Of a stretch of 64,000 bases of DNA, positions 1-7,991 are shown piece by piece. Made by a program: the position numbers and the translations under genes. This stretch comes from Paenibacillus pabuli (GTDB lineage Bacteria > Bacillota > Bacilli > Paenibacillales > Paenibacillaceae), in the NCBI RefSeq assembly GCF_023101145.1, contig NZ_CP073714.1:6200001-6264000 (forward strand), written 5' to 3'. The notes beneath the pieces were generated by a model. The model was not told the origin of the DNA and made no database searches. It saw only the letters and a list, made by a program, of their open reading frames with translations. Each line of letters begins with the position of its first letter. Positions within the stretch are counted from its first letter, which is position 1.

Positions 1-963
1 TTCGGCTGCCGTTGTAAACGTCTCGATATCGTATCCAGGCCGGTAGTGGCGTGGCAGATCATTGCGTGCATCCGTTATCTGCATCGTGCCACAGGCGCTG
101 ATCTCATACGTCCGCGGATTAATGGAATGACCTTGCAGATGATGCGTATTGCGATTGTCTTCCCCATTCTCGCAAGTCCGGTGAACGTTAATGACGATTT
201 TGGCGCCATTGTAATAATCCACTGTTGCTCCAGGATCAATCCAGCCTTCATGGATAAATCGGCCCAGGATGTCGGAGCGTTTCAGCCGATTCCATTGGCT
301 GCCGGCAATGAATACCTTTTTGTCCGCCAGAAAAGGAGCCAGCTCGTCGAACAGTGCAATTCGATTCCAGAATCCAGTGCCGATAAAACAAATGTCATAC
401 TGATGCTGTGGCCCCGTGCGCCTCGGTTGAAACATGCCCGGGTTCACTGCCAGCGGCATATAGATCACCCGACCGGCCCCATGTGCAGTATAGAACGGCA
501 CGGCCGCTTCCTCATGCGTGAACACGACATCATAATGCTGGCAAATACTTGTCGTATCTTCGGTAAAATACGGGTCATCCACAAACCATACTGCTGTTCG
601 TATTCCCAATCCTCTTATGCCATTCACCTGTTCCAGATGATTGGGGGGGAATACGTGCAATCCATTCATGACCAGCACCAGATCGGGCCTGTGCTCGCTG
701 GCTTCCTGCAGCATGTTTGCCGGCGATCCGACAACACACTCACGAACAGATTGCTGCAAAGCTCCAATAACGCCTTCATCGATGGCATCGAATCCTTGCG
801 GAATGTACAGCACTTTCATATTCCGCACGGTCGGCTCATACATTTGCACTCGCTCCATCATGGCCTGACAGCCGCCAAATCTGCGGCCTTCTGCATAACC
901 GCCACGGTAAGCGATCTCCGCTTCTGTAGGCGGTCGGTGTCGTCGTTTTGCCACATCCTTCAC
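1..963 (-). CDS. CgeB-family glycosyltransferase (3' part runs off the window)
   Basis: The minus strand is open from about 963 to the window edge, so the C-terminus is missing. The protein opens with a basic stretch and a Gly/Tyr/Glu motif (GGYAEGRRFGG), then a Rossmann-like domain (YIPQGFD, PDLVLVMNG, VWFVDDPYF) and the second half typical of CgeB-like glycosyltransferases (DICFIGTGFWNR, HEGWIDP, INVHRTCE, INPRTYEISACG). CgeB is a spore-maturation, spore-crust glycosylation protein in Bacillus, and relatives glycosylate cell or spore surfaces. The GTG at 963 is chosen because an AAGGA lies 7 bases upstream. It follows four small genes on the same strand. The family call is firm; the substrate is unknown. 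Confidence 0.8.
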   Translation of the reverse strand, partial: MKDVAKRRHRPPTEAEIAYRGGYAEGRRFGGCQAMMERVQMYEPTVRNMKVLYIPQGFDAIDEGVIGALQQSVRECVVGSPANMLQEASEHRPDLVLVMNGLHVFPPNHLEQVNGIRGLGIRTAVWFVDDPYFTEDTTSICQHYDVVFTHEEAAVPFYTAHGAGRVIYMPLAVNPGMFQPRRTGPQHQYDICFIGTGFWNRIALFDELAPFLADKKVFIAGSQWNRLKRSDILGRFIHEGWIDPGATVDYYNGAKIVINVHRTCENGEDNRNTHHLQGHSINPRTYEISACGTMQITDARNDLPRHYRPGYDIETFTTAAE

Positions 964-1220
964 CCTGTCTTCCTTCAGGAGATCCCATTCCAGATTCTCC
1001 CCGAGATTGGTGTTCCCTCTAAAGGATATGCCCCGGGGTCAGATGCATCATGGACGGGTGTCCTGCAAGACGCAAAATTGGCGTCTGCCCTCCACATTCG
1101 CCTGCACGGGCATGTCCGCTTTTGCGGCGATACAAATAACCCGGAGGGATCTGTCCCCCCGGGTTATCGTCATAGTTTGGACATGCATCCATAATCATCC
1201 TATAATGCACATCTATTCTG

Positions 1221-1562
1221 TTATTGTGCTTTGTAGGCCAACTGATGTCCGTCCTCGAATCCCTTGGCGAAACCCGCGTTGAATCCCTCGTTGTACGCCT
1301 CGTTGTATCCCTGGCTGTAGGCGCTGTCCGGGTTCGGATCGGTAGGGGTAGCCGGGACGAACGGTTGTGCAGGTTTCACACTCCGGTTCCGTCGTACCGC
1401 ACGTTTCTTTTTTTTGAGCCACGCACTGCGTCCTTTGAGGGTACGTTTATGCAGTACACGTTTTCCTTTGAGCGCACGCAGTTTACGGATTTTCCGCAGA
1501 CGTGCCCCGCGAGCAAGCAGGGCTCTTTTGGTTCTAAGACGTATTTTTTTCTTCTTTAACAT
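1221..1562 (-). CDS. Small very basic protein with Gly-Tyr/Phe repeat tail
   Basis: A protein of 113 residues in two halves. Residues 1-70 are almost all Lys, Arg, Leu and Ala. After a Pro-rich linker comes a tail of tetrad repeats (YSQGYNEAYNEGFNAGFAKG) with an aromatic plus Gly about every four residues. The ATG at 1562 has AGGAGGA about 8 bases upstream and sits one base after the preceding gene's stop, so it is translated in that operon. The tail resembles the Gly/Tyr/Glu motif at the N-terminus of the CgeB-like protein just downstream and of several glycosyltransferases at 37-44 kb. A structural or anchoring spore-surface role is a guess. I do not recognise a named family. Confidence 0.7.
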   Translation of the reverse strand: MLKKKKIRLRTKRALLARGARLRKIRKLRALKGKRVLHKRTLKGRSAWLKKKKRAVRRNRSVKPAQPFVPATPTDPNPDSAYSQGYNEAYNEGFNAGFAKGFEDGHQLAYKAQ

Positions 1563-1563
1563 G

Positions 1564-1863
1564 TCAACATTCCTCCTGTATGTTCCGGACCATGCGGATC
1601 GCATATCCAGGGTCTTTGAGCCAAGGCACACCAGGCTCCCCATGCTTGATTTGAGCCAGTTCAATTCCAGTCACCATCCGGGACATCTCTTCTTGATAAC
1701 GGCTCAGCAAACGAATGTTCTCGGCCAGACTGCGGGCGGATACTTCCGAGTGGGCAGACACGCTGGCCACACTGTCCAGAATGCGGGCGAGCGCCTGCTG
1801 GCTGTGTGCAATGGACTCAATGAGGGACAGCTTCGCTTCCTGCTCACGCCGCAACAGACTCAT
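1564..1863 (-). CDS. Small helical protein (IAHSQQALARILD type)
   Basis: A 99-residue, strongly helical, amphipathic protein without signal peptide or membrane segment. Its block IAHSQQALARILDSVA matches IAHSHQQVARVLDAK in the gene at 2222-2509 and a weaker block in the gene between them, so the three are likely paralogues. The ATG overlaps the preceding stop (ATGA), indicating translational coupling. The C-terminal part has charged and Trp-containing segments. Similar small Paenibacillus proteins often carry unrelated transferred names in databases, so I give no function. Position beside CgeB-like glycosylation genes suggests a spore-surface or glycosylation-complex role, which is inference. 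Confidence 0.7.
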   Translation of the reverse strand: MSLLRREQEAKLSLIESIAHSQQALARILDSVASVSAHSEVSARSLAENIRLLSRYQEEMSRMVTGIELAQIKHGEPGVPWLKDPGYAIRMVRNIQEEC

Positions 1864-2198
1864 TTTCCGAGATCCCCCATATCCATGCCGCCAAACATGC
1901 CACCGTCCATGCCGCCTTCTTCACTCTCATTCTGCACCATTATGGCCTTCAGGTTGTTGCATAATCCGGTTTCCATCCGGGTCAATCCTTCCAGTATCTC
2001 CACCAGCTGATCATGCATTTTGAGTGGCTCTGCCACCTGATCGCTATGCGTCAGAAAAGCCTCACCGTTCAAATGATTTAGTGCCCAGTTCCTTACCTTC
2101 TCGGCTTCAATCGCCTTGGCCTCCAAAATCAGGGCAATATTCCACTGCATCTTGGCGGCTGCATCCAGCATCAGGATGAGACTTTGTTCTCTGCTCAT
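1860..2198 (-). CDS. Small helical protein with Gly-Met-rich C-terminus
   Basis: About 112 residues. A long predicted helix (AAAKMQWNIALILEAKAIEAEKV region) is followed by a second helical part and a C-terminal tail rich in Gly, Met and Asp (MDGGMFGGMDMGD). The first helix shares the Q-x-x-A-x-I-L-E/D-A-K pattern of its two neighbours. ATG 2198 has GGTGA six bases upstream; a TTG at 2204 is an alternative start with GGAAGG upstream. The stop overlaps the next start by four bases. Function unknown; it forms an operon with the genes at 1221-2509. Confidence 0.65.
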   Translation of the reverse strand: MSREQSLILMLDAAAKMQWNIALILEAKAIEAEKVRNWALNHLNGEAFLTHSDQVAEPLKMHDQLVEILEGLTRMETGLCNNLKAIMVQNESEEGGMDGGMFGGMDMGDLGK

Positions 2199-2221
2199 GT
2201 CCAATCACCCGCCTTCCGGGC

Positions 2222-2509
2222 TTATTCTTCCTCTTGATCCGCCATCTCCCGCATGACCTGGGTCAGCGTTTCGGCTACGGCTTCTTCCAGGTCTGCCAGG
2301 CCTCCCAAATAGGAGATGATGCTTTTGTTGATTTGTCCCGAGCTATCCAGCAGACCGTCAACGCCATCCAGCTCCGGTTCGATATCCGGCAAATGATTGA
2401 TGATTTCAGACATGCGCACAGCGACTTGACGTTTGGCATCCAGTACACGCGCAACCTGCTGGTGGGAATGTGCAATATGTGTGAGTATTTCATCGATTTT
2501 GCTCTGCAT
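2222..2509 (-). CDS. Small helical protein (IAHSHQQVARVLDAK type)
   Basis: A 95-residue acidic helical protein, first gene of the four-gene run leading to the CgeB-like glycosyltransferase. It begins MQSKIDEILTHIAHSHQQV, continues with a helix containing ARVLDAKRQ, and ends in an acidic tail (ADQEEE). The ATG at 2509 is preceded by a strong GGAGGAGGA; longer in-frame starts lack such a site. No signal peptide, membrane segment or catalytic motif is visible. Paralogy with the two following genes is seen in the sequence; the function is unknown. Confidence 0.7.
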   Translation of the reverse strand: MQSKIDEILTHIAHSHQQVARVLDAKRQVAVRMSEIINHLPDIEPELDGVDGLLDSSGQINKSIISYLGGLADLEEAVAETLTQVMREMADQEEE

Positions 2510-2630
2510 GGTCCTCCTCCTTACCGTCACGGCCTGCTTCACCCATAGAAAAACCCGGCCTATCAGCATTTGCCTGCTACAGCATATGCCGGGCCGGGAT
2601 CGTCAGTTACTCCAGCTTGCGCCTATATCG

Positions 2631-3383
2631 TCAGATGACATAACTCCAATCGGATGAGTAACGGCTAAGAAATTGGCGAGTACGATCCTGTTTGGGCCGT
2701 ACAAATACTTCCTCCGGTGTTCCTTCTTCCACGACGGAGCCCCCATCCATGAATACAACTCGATTCGCCACCTCGCGGGCAAAACCCATTTCATGGGTGA
2801 CCACAATCATGGTGATGCCTTCCTGGGCAATGGATCGAATGACGGACAGCACCTCCCCTACAAGTTCAGGATCAAGCGCCGAGGTAGGTTCATCGAACAG
2901 AATGACCTCCGGATTCAAGGCCAGTGCCCGAGCAATGCCCACCCGCTGCTGTTGTCCACCTGACAGCATGCTGGGATACTCATTAATTTTGGCGGACAGA
3001 CCCACTTGTTCAAGTACACGCAAGGCTCGTTCACGTGCATCTGTTTTGGACATTTTCTGGGCGATGATTAAGCCTTCCGTAACGTTGTCCAGCACCGTTT
3101 TATGTTTGAACAGATTATAATGCTGGAATACCATTGCCGTTTTTCGCCGTAACTGCACAATGTCATGTTTACGCGCATGCTTGCAGTCTACGCTTAATCC
3201 GCTGATCTGAACCTTGCCCTCATCGGCACGTTCAAGAAAATTCACACACCGCAGCAATGTCGTTTTGCCGGACCCGCTCGGTCCCAGTATGGCAACAACG
3301 TCCCCCTGCTCCACAGTCAGATCAATACCTTTCAACACTTCCTGCTGGCCAAAAGACTTGTGTATATTCGTCAGTGATATCAT
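2631..3383 (-). CDS. Polar amino-acid (cystine-type) ABC transporter ATP-binding protein
   Basis: A 250-residue ABC ATPase of the GlnQ/TcyN class. Walker A is GPSGSGKTT, the Q-loop region VFQHYNLF, the signature LSGGQQQR, Walker B VILFDEPTSALDPE, and the switch His lies in VVTHEMGFA. It energises amino-acid uptake with the two permeases and the lipoprotein encoded upstream. The ATG at 3383 overlaps the permease stop (ATGA) and has GGAGGGG upstream. The set of one lipoprotein, two permeases and one ATPase matches TcyK-TcyL-TcyM-TcyN of B. subtilis, which import cystine and related S-compounds. The cystine assignment is inference, supported by a sulfur-salvage cluster elsewhere in the window. 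Confidence 0.85.
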   Translation of the reverse strand: MISLTNIHKSFGQQEVLKGIDLTVEQGDVVAILGPSGSGKTTLLRCVNFLERADEGKVQISGLSVDCKHARKHDIVQLRRKTAMVFQHYNLFKHKTVLDNVTEGLIIAQKMSKTDARERALRVLEQVGLSAKINEYPSMLSGGQQQRVGIARALALNPEVILFDEPTSALDPELVGEVLSVIRSIAQEGITMIVVTHEMGFAREVANRVVFMDGGSVVEEGTPEEVFVRPKQDRTRQFLSRYSSDWSYVI

Positions 3384-4090
3384 GACACCCCTCCTTTGCT
3401 GTAAACGGCAACTCTGCGTTCCAGCAAAGCTGTAATCCGTTCGGCAATCACCGTCAGCCCCCAATAAATCAATGCGGCAGCAATGAAAGCCTCAAGAAAT
3501 TTCAGACTAACCGAAGCAACCACATCCGCTTTGCCGAGAATATCCATCTGTGACACGGTAAAAGCAAGCGTTGATCCATGCAGGAAACCAACAAACATGC
3601 TGCACAGATTCGGCAGAACCGCACCAACCGCCTGAGGCAAAATAATGCGTCTCAACGCTTGGGAAGTACTCATGCCCACGGCCTGTGCAGCCTCCATCTG
3701 CCCGGTATCTACCGCCAGAATGCCGGAACGGATAATTTCCGACATATAAGCTCCCGCAGTCAAAGAGAAAGCGATCAGCACAAACACCAGAATAGGAATG
3801 GAAGAAGACTGAAAGGCCCAGCCATACCGGGCAGCAAGTTTATCGATGATTAGCGGAATCCCGTAATAGATTAGGAACAAGTGCATTAACATCGGTGTCC
3901 CCCGAAAAAATGAAACATAGAAATCAGCAATCCGGTAGACCCAGGGAACCTTATAGATTCGAATTAAAGCAGTGACCAGACCAATGCCAAAGCCTGCGAT
4001 TAACGGTACAATCGTAATAACAAGTGTCAGTGGCAATGCCTTTAGAATCTGGAAAAAAGATGTGTAGATAAAGTTGAAATCAATAGACAT
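3380..4090 (-). CDS. Amino-acid ABC transporter permease (TcyM-like)
   Basis: A 236-residue HisM/GlnP-type inner-membrane permease with about five hydrophobic helices. The cytoplasmic coupling loop EAAQAVGMSTSQALRRIILP is the EAA motif that contacts the ATPase. FFRGTPMLMHLFLIYYG is the usual signature of polar amino-acid permeases. It pairs with the related permease just upstream, probably as a heterodimer. The stop overlaps the ATPase start by four bases, so ATPase and permease are translationally coupled. Substrate is inferred to be cystine or a related S-amino acid. Confidence 0.85.
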   Translation of the reverse strand: MSIDFNFIYTSFFQILKALPLTLVITIVPLIAGFGIGLVTALIRIYKVPWVYRIADFYVSFFRGTPMLMHLFLIYYGIPLIIDKLAARYGWAFQSSSIPILVFVLIAFSLTAGAYMSEIIRSGILAVDTGQMEAAQAVGMSTSQALRRIILPQAVGAVLPNLCSMFVGFLHGSTLAFTVSQMDILGKADVVASVSLKFLEAFIAAALIYWGLTVIAERITALLERRVAVYSKGGVS

Positions 4091-4094
4091 TCGC

Positions 4095-4838
4095 TCACCC
4101 CGCTATTCGTTTCAGGCGTTCAGCTCTTACCGCTGGCCCGCGGACTTCTTTCTTACGTTCATGGCGCTGGAGTCTGCGTTCTGCGAGAGCAAACCCTTTT
4201 TCAAGTACCAGCACGATAACATAGTAGACAATTGATAGACTGATATACACTTCAAGCGCATGCGATGTAGCCGAGATCAGCGTCTGCCCTCTGCCCACCA
4301 TGTCCATGACCCCAATCGAAAAAGCAAGTGACGTATCCTTTAACGAGCCAATCAACGTATTTGCCATGTTCGGAAAAGCAACAATGAGTGCCTGCGGAAC
4401 CACAATACGCCGAAACGACTGAAACGTAGTCAAGCCTGCAGCATAAGCTGCTTCTGTCTGGCCCTTGTCCACACTGCGTACAGCTCCGCGAAAAATTTCG
4501 GCAAAGGATGCTGCATCACTCAGCGCGTAGGTTACGATAACAAATACCAGAGGATCGGTTCTGGACAGATCCATACCTATGGGCTTGAGCAGTTCGGGTA
4601 ACCCGTAATAGACCAGAAACAGCTTGATGAGAATCGGTGTGCCCCGCATGAAAGAGACGTACAGGGTTGCGAGCTGGCTCAGCACCGGAATCCGGTATAA
4701 TCTCGGAACCGCCAGCAGCACACCGCCCACCAGACCAAGCACAATCGAACCGCTCAGTACAATCAGTGTAATATGCAAATATCTCAGCAGCTCAGGGACA
4801 AAATCCAGAACCAATGACAGATCGAATGATTTACCCAT
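4095..4838 (-). CDS. Amino-acid ABC transporter permease (TcyL-like)
   Basis: A 247-residue permease of the same family as its neighbour, with the segments YVSFMRGTPILIKLFLVYYG and EAAYAAGLTTFQSFRRIVVP (EAA loop). It is the second membrane subunit of the four-gene transporter. The C-terminal end is longer and strongly basic, reaching into the cytoplasm. Four bases separate its stop from the next start, consistent with one transcript from the binding-protein gene through to the ATPase. Family is clear; exact substrate is not. Confidence 0.85.
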   Translation of the reverse strand: MGKSFDLSLVLDFVPELLRYLHITLIVLSGSIVLGLVGGVLLAVPRLYRIPVLSQLATLYVSFMRGTPILIKLFLVYYGLPELLKPIGMDLSRTDPLVFVIVTYALSDAASFAEIFRGAVRSVDKGQTEAAYAAGLTTFQSFRRIVVPQALIVAFPNMANTLIGSLKDTSLAFSIGVMDMVGRGQTLISATSHALEVYISLSIVYYVIVLVLEKGFALAERRLQRHERKKEVRGPAVRAERLKRIAG

Positions 4839-4864
4839 AACCGTCGCTCACCTTTCTCAACGAA

Positions 4865-5704
4865 CTATTCCTCAACCGTGTAATCGGCTCCCAGCCACTC
4901 CGTGCTCAATTTGCTCAATGTTCCATCTTCCTTGATTGATTTGAGCGCTTCATCAATTTTCGTTTTGAGCTCCTCCTCATCCTTGTTCAGAATGAAATAT
5001 ACTTTGGAGTTGGAAAGAGCCTCTCCTACAGTCTTTAGCTGTGCATCCACTACTTTGTTCTGATAATCGATGGCAAACTGCGTGCTGATGGTTGCATCTA
5101 CCCGCCCTGTTTTGATCTGGGTATTCGTATCTTCTCCTGCTCCGGAGTACACAATGTCGATGGCTTTGCCATTCGCTGCATTCCATTTCTCAGCCAGTAC
5201 AGCCGCATTACTCGTAGCGCCAACAATCAGTTTTTTACCTTTCAGATCCTCGATGGACTTTACATCCTGGTTTTTCTCGCTTACAACGATTTTATTAGGA
5301 AAAATGTTATATGCTTCGTCATTAAAGAGGAACTTGGCCTGTCTCTCTTCATTCACTTCCATCTGGTGAGCGATCAGATCTATTTTTTTCGTTTCCAGAC
5401 TGAGCAGCAGGTTTTTGAATTCCATCGTGCTGAACTCAAATTCATACTCAGGCAATCGTTTATCAATCTCGCGGATCAGTTCTACATCGTATCCCGTCAG
5501 TTTACCATTCTCATCAATGAAGCAAACATTCGGGAATTGAGTGCCTGTGCCCACAATAATCTTCTTCACTTTATCTTGGCCTGATGCAGATACGGTATCC
5601 GATTCATTCGATGCATTACCCGAGCTGCAACCCGCCAATACCGCCAACATCGTAATGAACAGCAATGCTGTCCGGAATTTCTGAATCCCCCATTGATTAA
5701 CCAT
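4865..5704 (-). CDS. Amino-acid ABC transporter substrate-binding lipoprotein (TcyK-like)
   Basis: A 279-residue family-3 extracellular solute-binding protein. The N-terminus has a hydrophobic segment ending in the lipobox LAGC at about residues 23-26, so it should be a membrane-anchored lipoprotein. Typical motifs follow: GYDVELIREID, LLLSLETKKIDLIAHQM, and IEDLKGKKLIVGA. The ATG has GGAGGAGAT upstream. It is the first gene of the transporter operon. It resembles TcyJ/TcyK-type cystine binders, but ligand identity cannot be read from sequence alone. Confidence 0.85.
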   Translation of the reverse strand: MVNQWGIQKFRTALLFITMLAVLAGCSSGNASNESDTVSASGQDKVKKIIVGTGTQFPNVCFIDENGKLTGYDVELIREIDKRLPEYEFEFSTMEFKNLLLSLETKKIDLIAHQMEVNEERQAKFLFNDEAYNIFPNKIVVSEKNQDVKSIEDLKGKKLIVGATSNAAVLAEKWNAANGKAIDIVYSGAGEDTNTQIKTGRVDATISTQFAIDYQNKVVDAQLKTVGEALSNSKVYFILNKDEEELKTKIDEALKSIKEDGTLSKLSTEWLGADYTVEE

Positions 5705-6028
5705 TCCCGATCTCCTCCACAGGCTGTCATCTCAGCCAATATGATGTGTACTCCCATTCCTCATCTTCGATTTAACTAACCATTCACACTTGTATAGTCG
5801 GAATTAGGTTGAACAAAGAATAGCACCGTCTGTCGTGATCAGGCAATATATATGTTAATAGGACATCCTGATAACGTTATAGAACTTCTCTATGCTTCAC
5901 TAGCTGCATGATCCCAAAGTAAAGCAAAAGAAGCGATCCTCCAACTGGGTGGGGATCGCTTCTTCAATTCAGATCAATACCAATTAAAGTCACTTTAGAT
6001 CCAGACTACTTTAATTTCAGATATACAT
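5705..6028. other. Intergenic region with promoter area and one terminator
   Basis: This is 324 bases without a supported gene. It must hold the promoter of the amino-acid transporter operon (reading left from about 5705-5900) and contains the terminator of the gene at 6029-6358. I looked for a SAM or T-box riboswitch ahead of the transporter and did not find a convincing one. Confidence 0.5.
5928..5964 (-). terminator. Rho-independent terminator after the 6029-6358 gene
   Basis: A perfect 12-bp stem, AAGAAGCGATCC at 5928-5939 pairing with GGATCGCTTCTT at 5953-5964. On the minus strand it is followed by TTTTGCTTT. It lies about 65 bases downstream of the stop at 6029. Confidence 0.85.
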
Positions 6029-6358
6029 CTATCTGCGACTGGCCCATTTAATTTTACGAGCCACTTCTATGCGCTGCAGTTGTAAAAGTCCGATTCGTTC
6101 TTCAAACTTCTTGCGTTCATCTGTTGAATGGGCCGCGTGAATCTGGTGGCAGAGACCTGTTAGTTTACTGTTGATATAATCAAATCTCATCCATAATTCT
6201 TCTTCAGGTGTGCGCTGCTCCGCTTCCGGCTGAAATATTTTGAGCTGGTGGATAAGGGACTGCTGCCATTCCTGATCCTCGATTTGGATGGCAAAATGCA
6301 AAAGATCCAGATAGTCGTCGATTTGCAACGATATACCGCAATCAGGTTTCGAATTCAT
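6029..6358 (-). CDS. Hypothetical protein, 109 residues
   Basis: A soluble, charged, mostly helical protein with no signal peptide, membrane segment or metal motif. The start ATG is preceded by AAGGAGAG seven bases upstream and the gene is followed by a strong terminator, so it is a real monocistronic gene. The second half contains a likely coiled-coil-forming segment (DERKKFEERIGLLQLQRIEV). I do not recognise the family and neighbours do not suggest a role. Confidence 0.65.
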   Translation of the reverse strand: MNSKPDCGISLQIDDYLDLLHFAIQIEDQEWQQSLIHQLKIFQPEAEQRTPEEELWMRFDYINSKLTGLCHQIHAAHSTDERKKFEERIGLLQLQRIEVARKIKWASRR

Positions 6359-6623
6359 TAGTCGTCTCTCCTTATTTCAGTTCTTGGCTGGAATCAGTTA
6401 GTTCTATTTTACAGGATAGAGCATGGTTTAGGCGAGTCCTGAAACGAGTAAAATTGGAAAAAGTTTTGTCATTTTTACATATAGAAGCTTTCGATGGACT
6501 TATAGACAGATTTGATTCGGGAATTATATTCCAAATATGAATTTCATGATAAAATAGCACCAAAATATTAAACAAACTTAACAGGTTGGAATAGTCTTTT
6601 TTTATAGAAGGGATTGATCGACC

Positions 6624-7160
6624 ATGATTGAACAATACCGATTGGCTACGCTTGAAGATGCCGAATCATTGCTGGCTGTGACTGTGGATGCCTATGAGAC
6701 AATTCGAGCCCTGAACATTCCTTTTCCAGCCGGACACGCTACACTGGAAGTTATCCAGAACAATATTGTACAGCATGAATGCTATATTCTTGAAAAAGGG
6801 GGAGAGATCATTGCCACGGTTACCCTTGACCGAGCAGAAGATCCACAGCGGAATGCCATCAGCCCTTATCCCTTCATCCGCTGGTTCGCGGTAAGCCCGG
6901 CCCATAAAAGCCAGGGTTACGGATCCAAATTGCTGGACTGGGTAGAGCAGCATATCATTCTACAAAAACTTGATGCCCCTGCCGTTTTTCTGGCAACCGC
7001 GACGCGCCATCCCTGGCTTGCTCCCATGTATGAACGGCGGGGATATGAACCTTTTCACCTGAAAACGGTACAGACTCCTGAACATCAGGAAGAGATTGTT
7101 TTTATGATCAAAACGCTGGACCCTGCCCGCCACAAGACACCTTCGGTACAAACAAGCTAA
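6624..7160 (+). CDS. GNAT-family N-acetyltransferase
   Basis: A 178-residue GNAT acyltransferase. The acetyl-CoA-binding motif A appears as WFAVSPAHKSQGYGSKLLDW (about residues 92-111), and the C-terminal MYERRGYEPF is the usual family ending. The ribosome site is weak (AGGGA about 12 bases upstream). The gene stands alone between an AT-rich stretch and a two-way terminator. The acceptor substrate is unknown. It could in principle supply the acetylation step of cysteine-adduct salvage encoded elsewhere in the window, but nothing local supports that. Confidence 0.8.
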   Translation: MIEQYRLATLEDAESLLAVTVDAYETIRALNIPFPAGHATLEVIQNNIVQHECYILEKGGEIIATVTLDRAEDPQRNAISPYPFIRWFAVSPAHKSQGYGSKLLDWVEQHIILQKLDAPAVFLATATRHPWLAPMYERRGYEPFHLKTVQTPEHQEEIVFMIKTLDPARHKTPSVQTS

Positions 7161-7224
7161 ACAAAGAACAGCTTGGATGAACGCAAACATACATGATTTA
7201 CGATATACGTGACATGCGTAAATG

Positions 7225-7266
7225 AAAACCCGCTCCGAGGAAAGGTTCGTTCCTTAAGCGGGTTTT
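7225..7266. terminator. Bidirectional terminator between the GNAT gene and modB
   Basis: A 10-bp stem, AAAACCCGCT at 7225-7234 with AGCGGGTTTT at 7257-7266. Runs of A and T flank the stem on both sides, so it can end transcripts from both convergent genes. Confidence 0.8.
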
Positions 7267-7307
7267 TGAATTCTAATCCTTATCTCTTTCACTTTAAACG
7301 GTCCAAA

Positions 7308-7991
7308 TCATGCCTTACTTTCACGCGGCTGTCTGGTTAAAAGCAGCATCATAAACGAAATGAGAATAATAGAGCCAGTCCACATCCAGGCCATCGTCTG
7401 ATTGCCCGAATCCACGGCAACATAGATCGCAGTGGGTACAGTTTGCGTTTTGCCCGGAATATTACCTGCGATCATGAGCGTGGCCCCGAATTCCCCCAAT
7501 GCACGAGCGAAACCCAGGATGAAAGCCGTCATCAACGCTCTTCCCGCAAGCGGAAGCGAAATATAACGAAATACCTGCCATTCATTTGCTCCTATGGAGC
7601 GGCCCGCATCTTCCAGATCCTTATCAATTCCGCCAAAACCGGATTTCATTGTCTGATATACCAATGGGAAAGCGACCACCACAGAAGCAATCACGGCAGC
7701 CCACCAGGAGAAAATGACAGGCGCGGAGAAGATGGCCTCGATCCACTGTCCCAGCAGGCTCTTACGACCCAATAACACGAGTAAAATAAATCCGACCACC
7801 GTCGGCGGAAGCACGAGCGGGAGCATAAATGCCGTTTCCAAAAAAATCTTCCCCCGGAACGATGCGCGTGACATCTTCCAGGCCACAGTGATGCCCGCCA
7901 CCGCTGCGATTACGCTGGACAGCAGGGCAACCTGAAGGGAAAGACGAATCGGTGGCCAGAATACCGTCCAGTCTATTGCGCTCACATTCAT
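7308..7991 (-). CDS. modB: Molybdate ABC transporter permease ModB
   Basis: A 227-residue membrane permease with about five helices. The segments FMLPLVLPPTVVGFILLVLLG and EDAGRSIGANEWQVFRYISL (coupling loop) followed by ARALGEFGATLMIAGN are characteristic of ModB/CysW-type permeases for molybdate. The start overlaps the end of modA. No modC ATPase lies next to it; downstream is a terminator and a convergent gene, so the ATPase must come from elsewhere. Confidence 0.9.
   Translation of the reverse strand: MNVSAIDWTVFWPPIRLSLQVALLSSVIAAVAGITVAWKMSRASFRGKIFLETAFMLPLVLPPTVVGFILLVLLGRKSLLGQWIEAIFSAPVIFSWWAAVIASVVVAFPLVYQTMKSGFGGIDKDLEDAGRSIGANEWQVFRYISLPLAGRALMTAFILGFARALGEFGATLMIAGNIPGKTQTVPTAIYVAVDSGNQTMAWMWTGSIILISFMMLLLTRQPRESKA

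Noticed and set aside
46..1194. Long plus-strand open frame of 382 codons at the left edge
   Set aside because: It is antisense to the CgeB-like gene, has no ribosome site and its translation is low in recognisable motifs.
5705..5927. Riboswitch ahead of the amino-acid transporter operon
   Set aside because: No SAM-, T-box- or other conserved core sequence was recognisable.
6372..6635. Minus-strand frame of 87 codons ahead of the GNAT gene
   Set aside because: AT-rich, overlaps the promoter region of two genes, no ribosome site or domain pattern.
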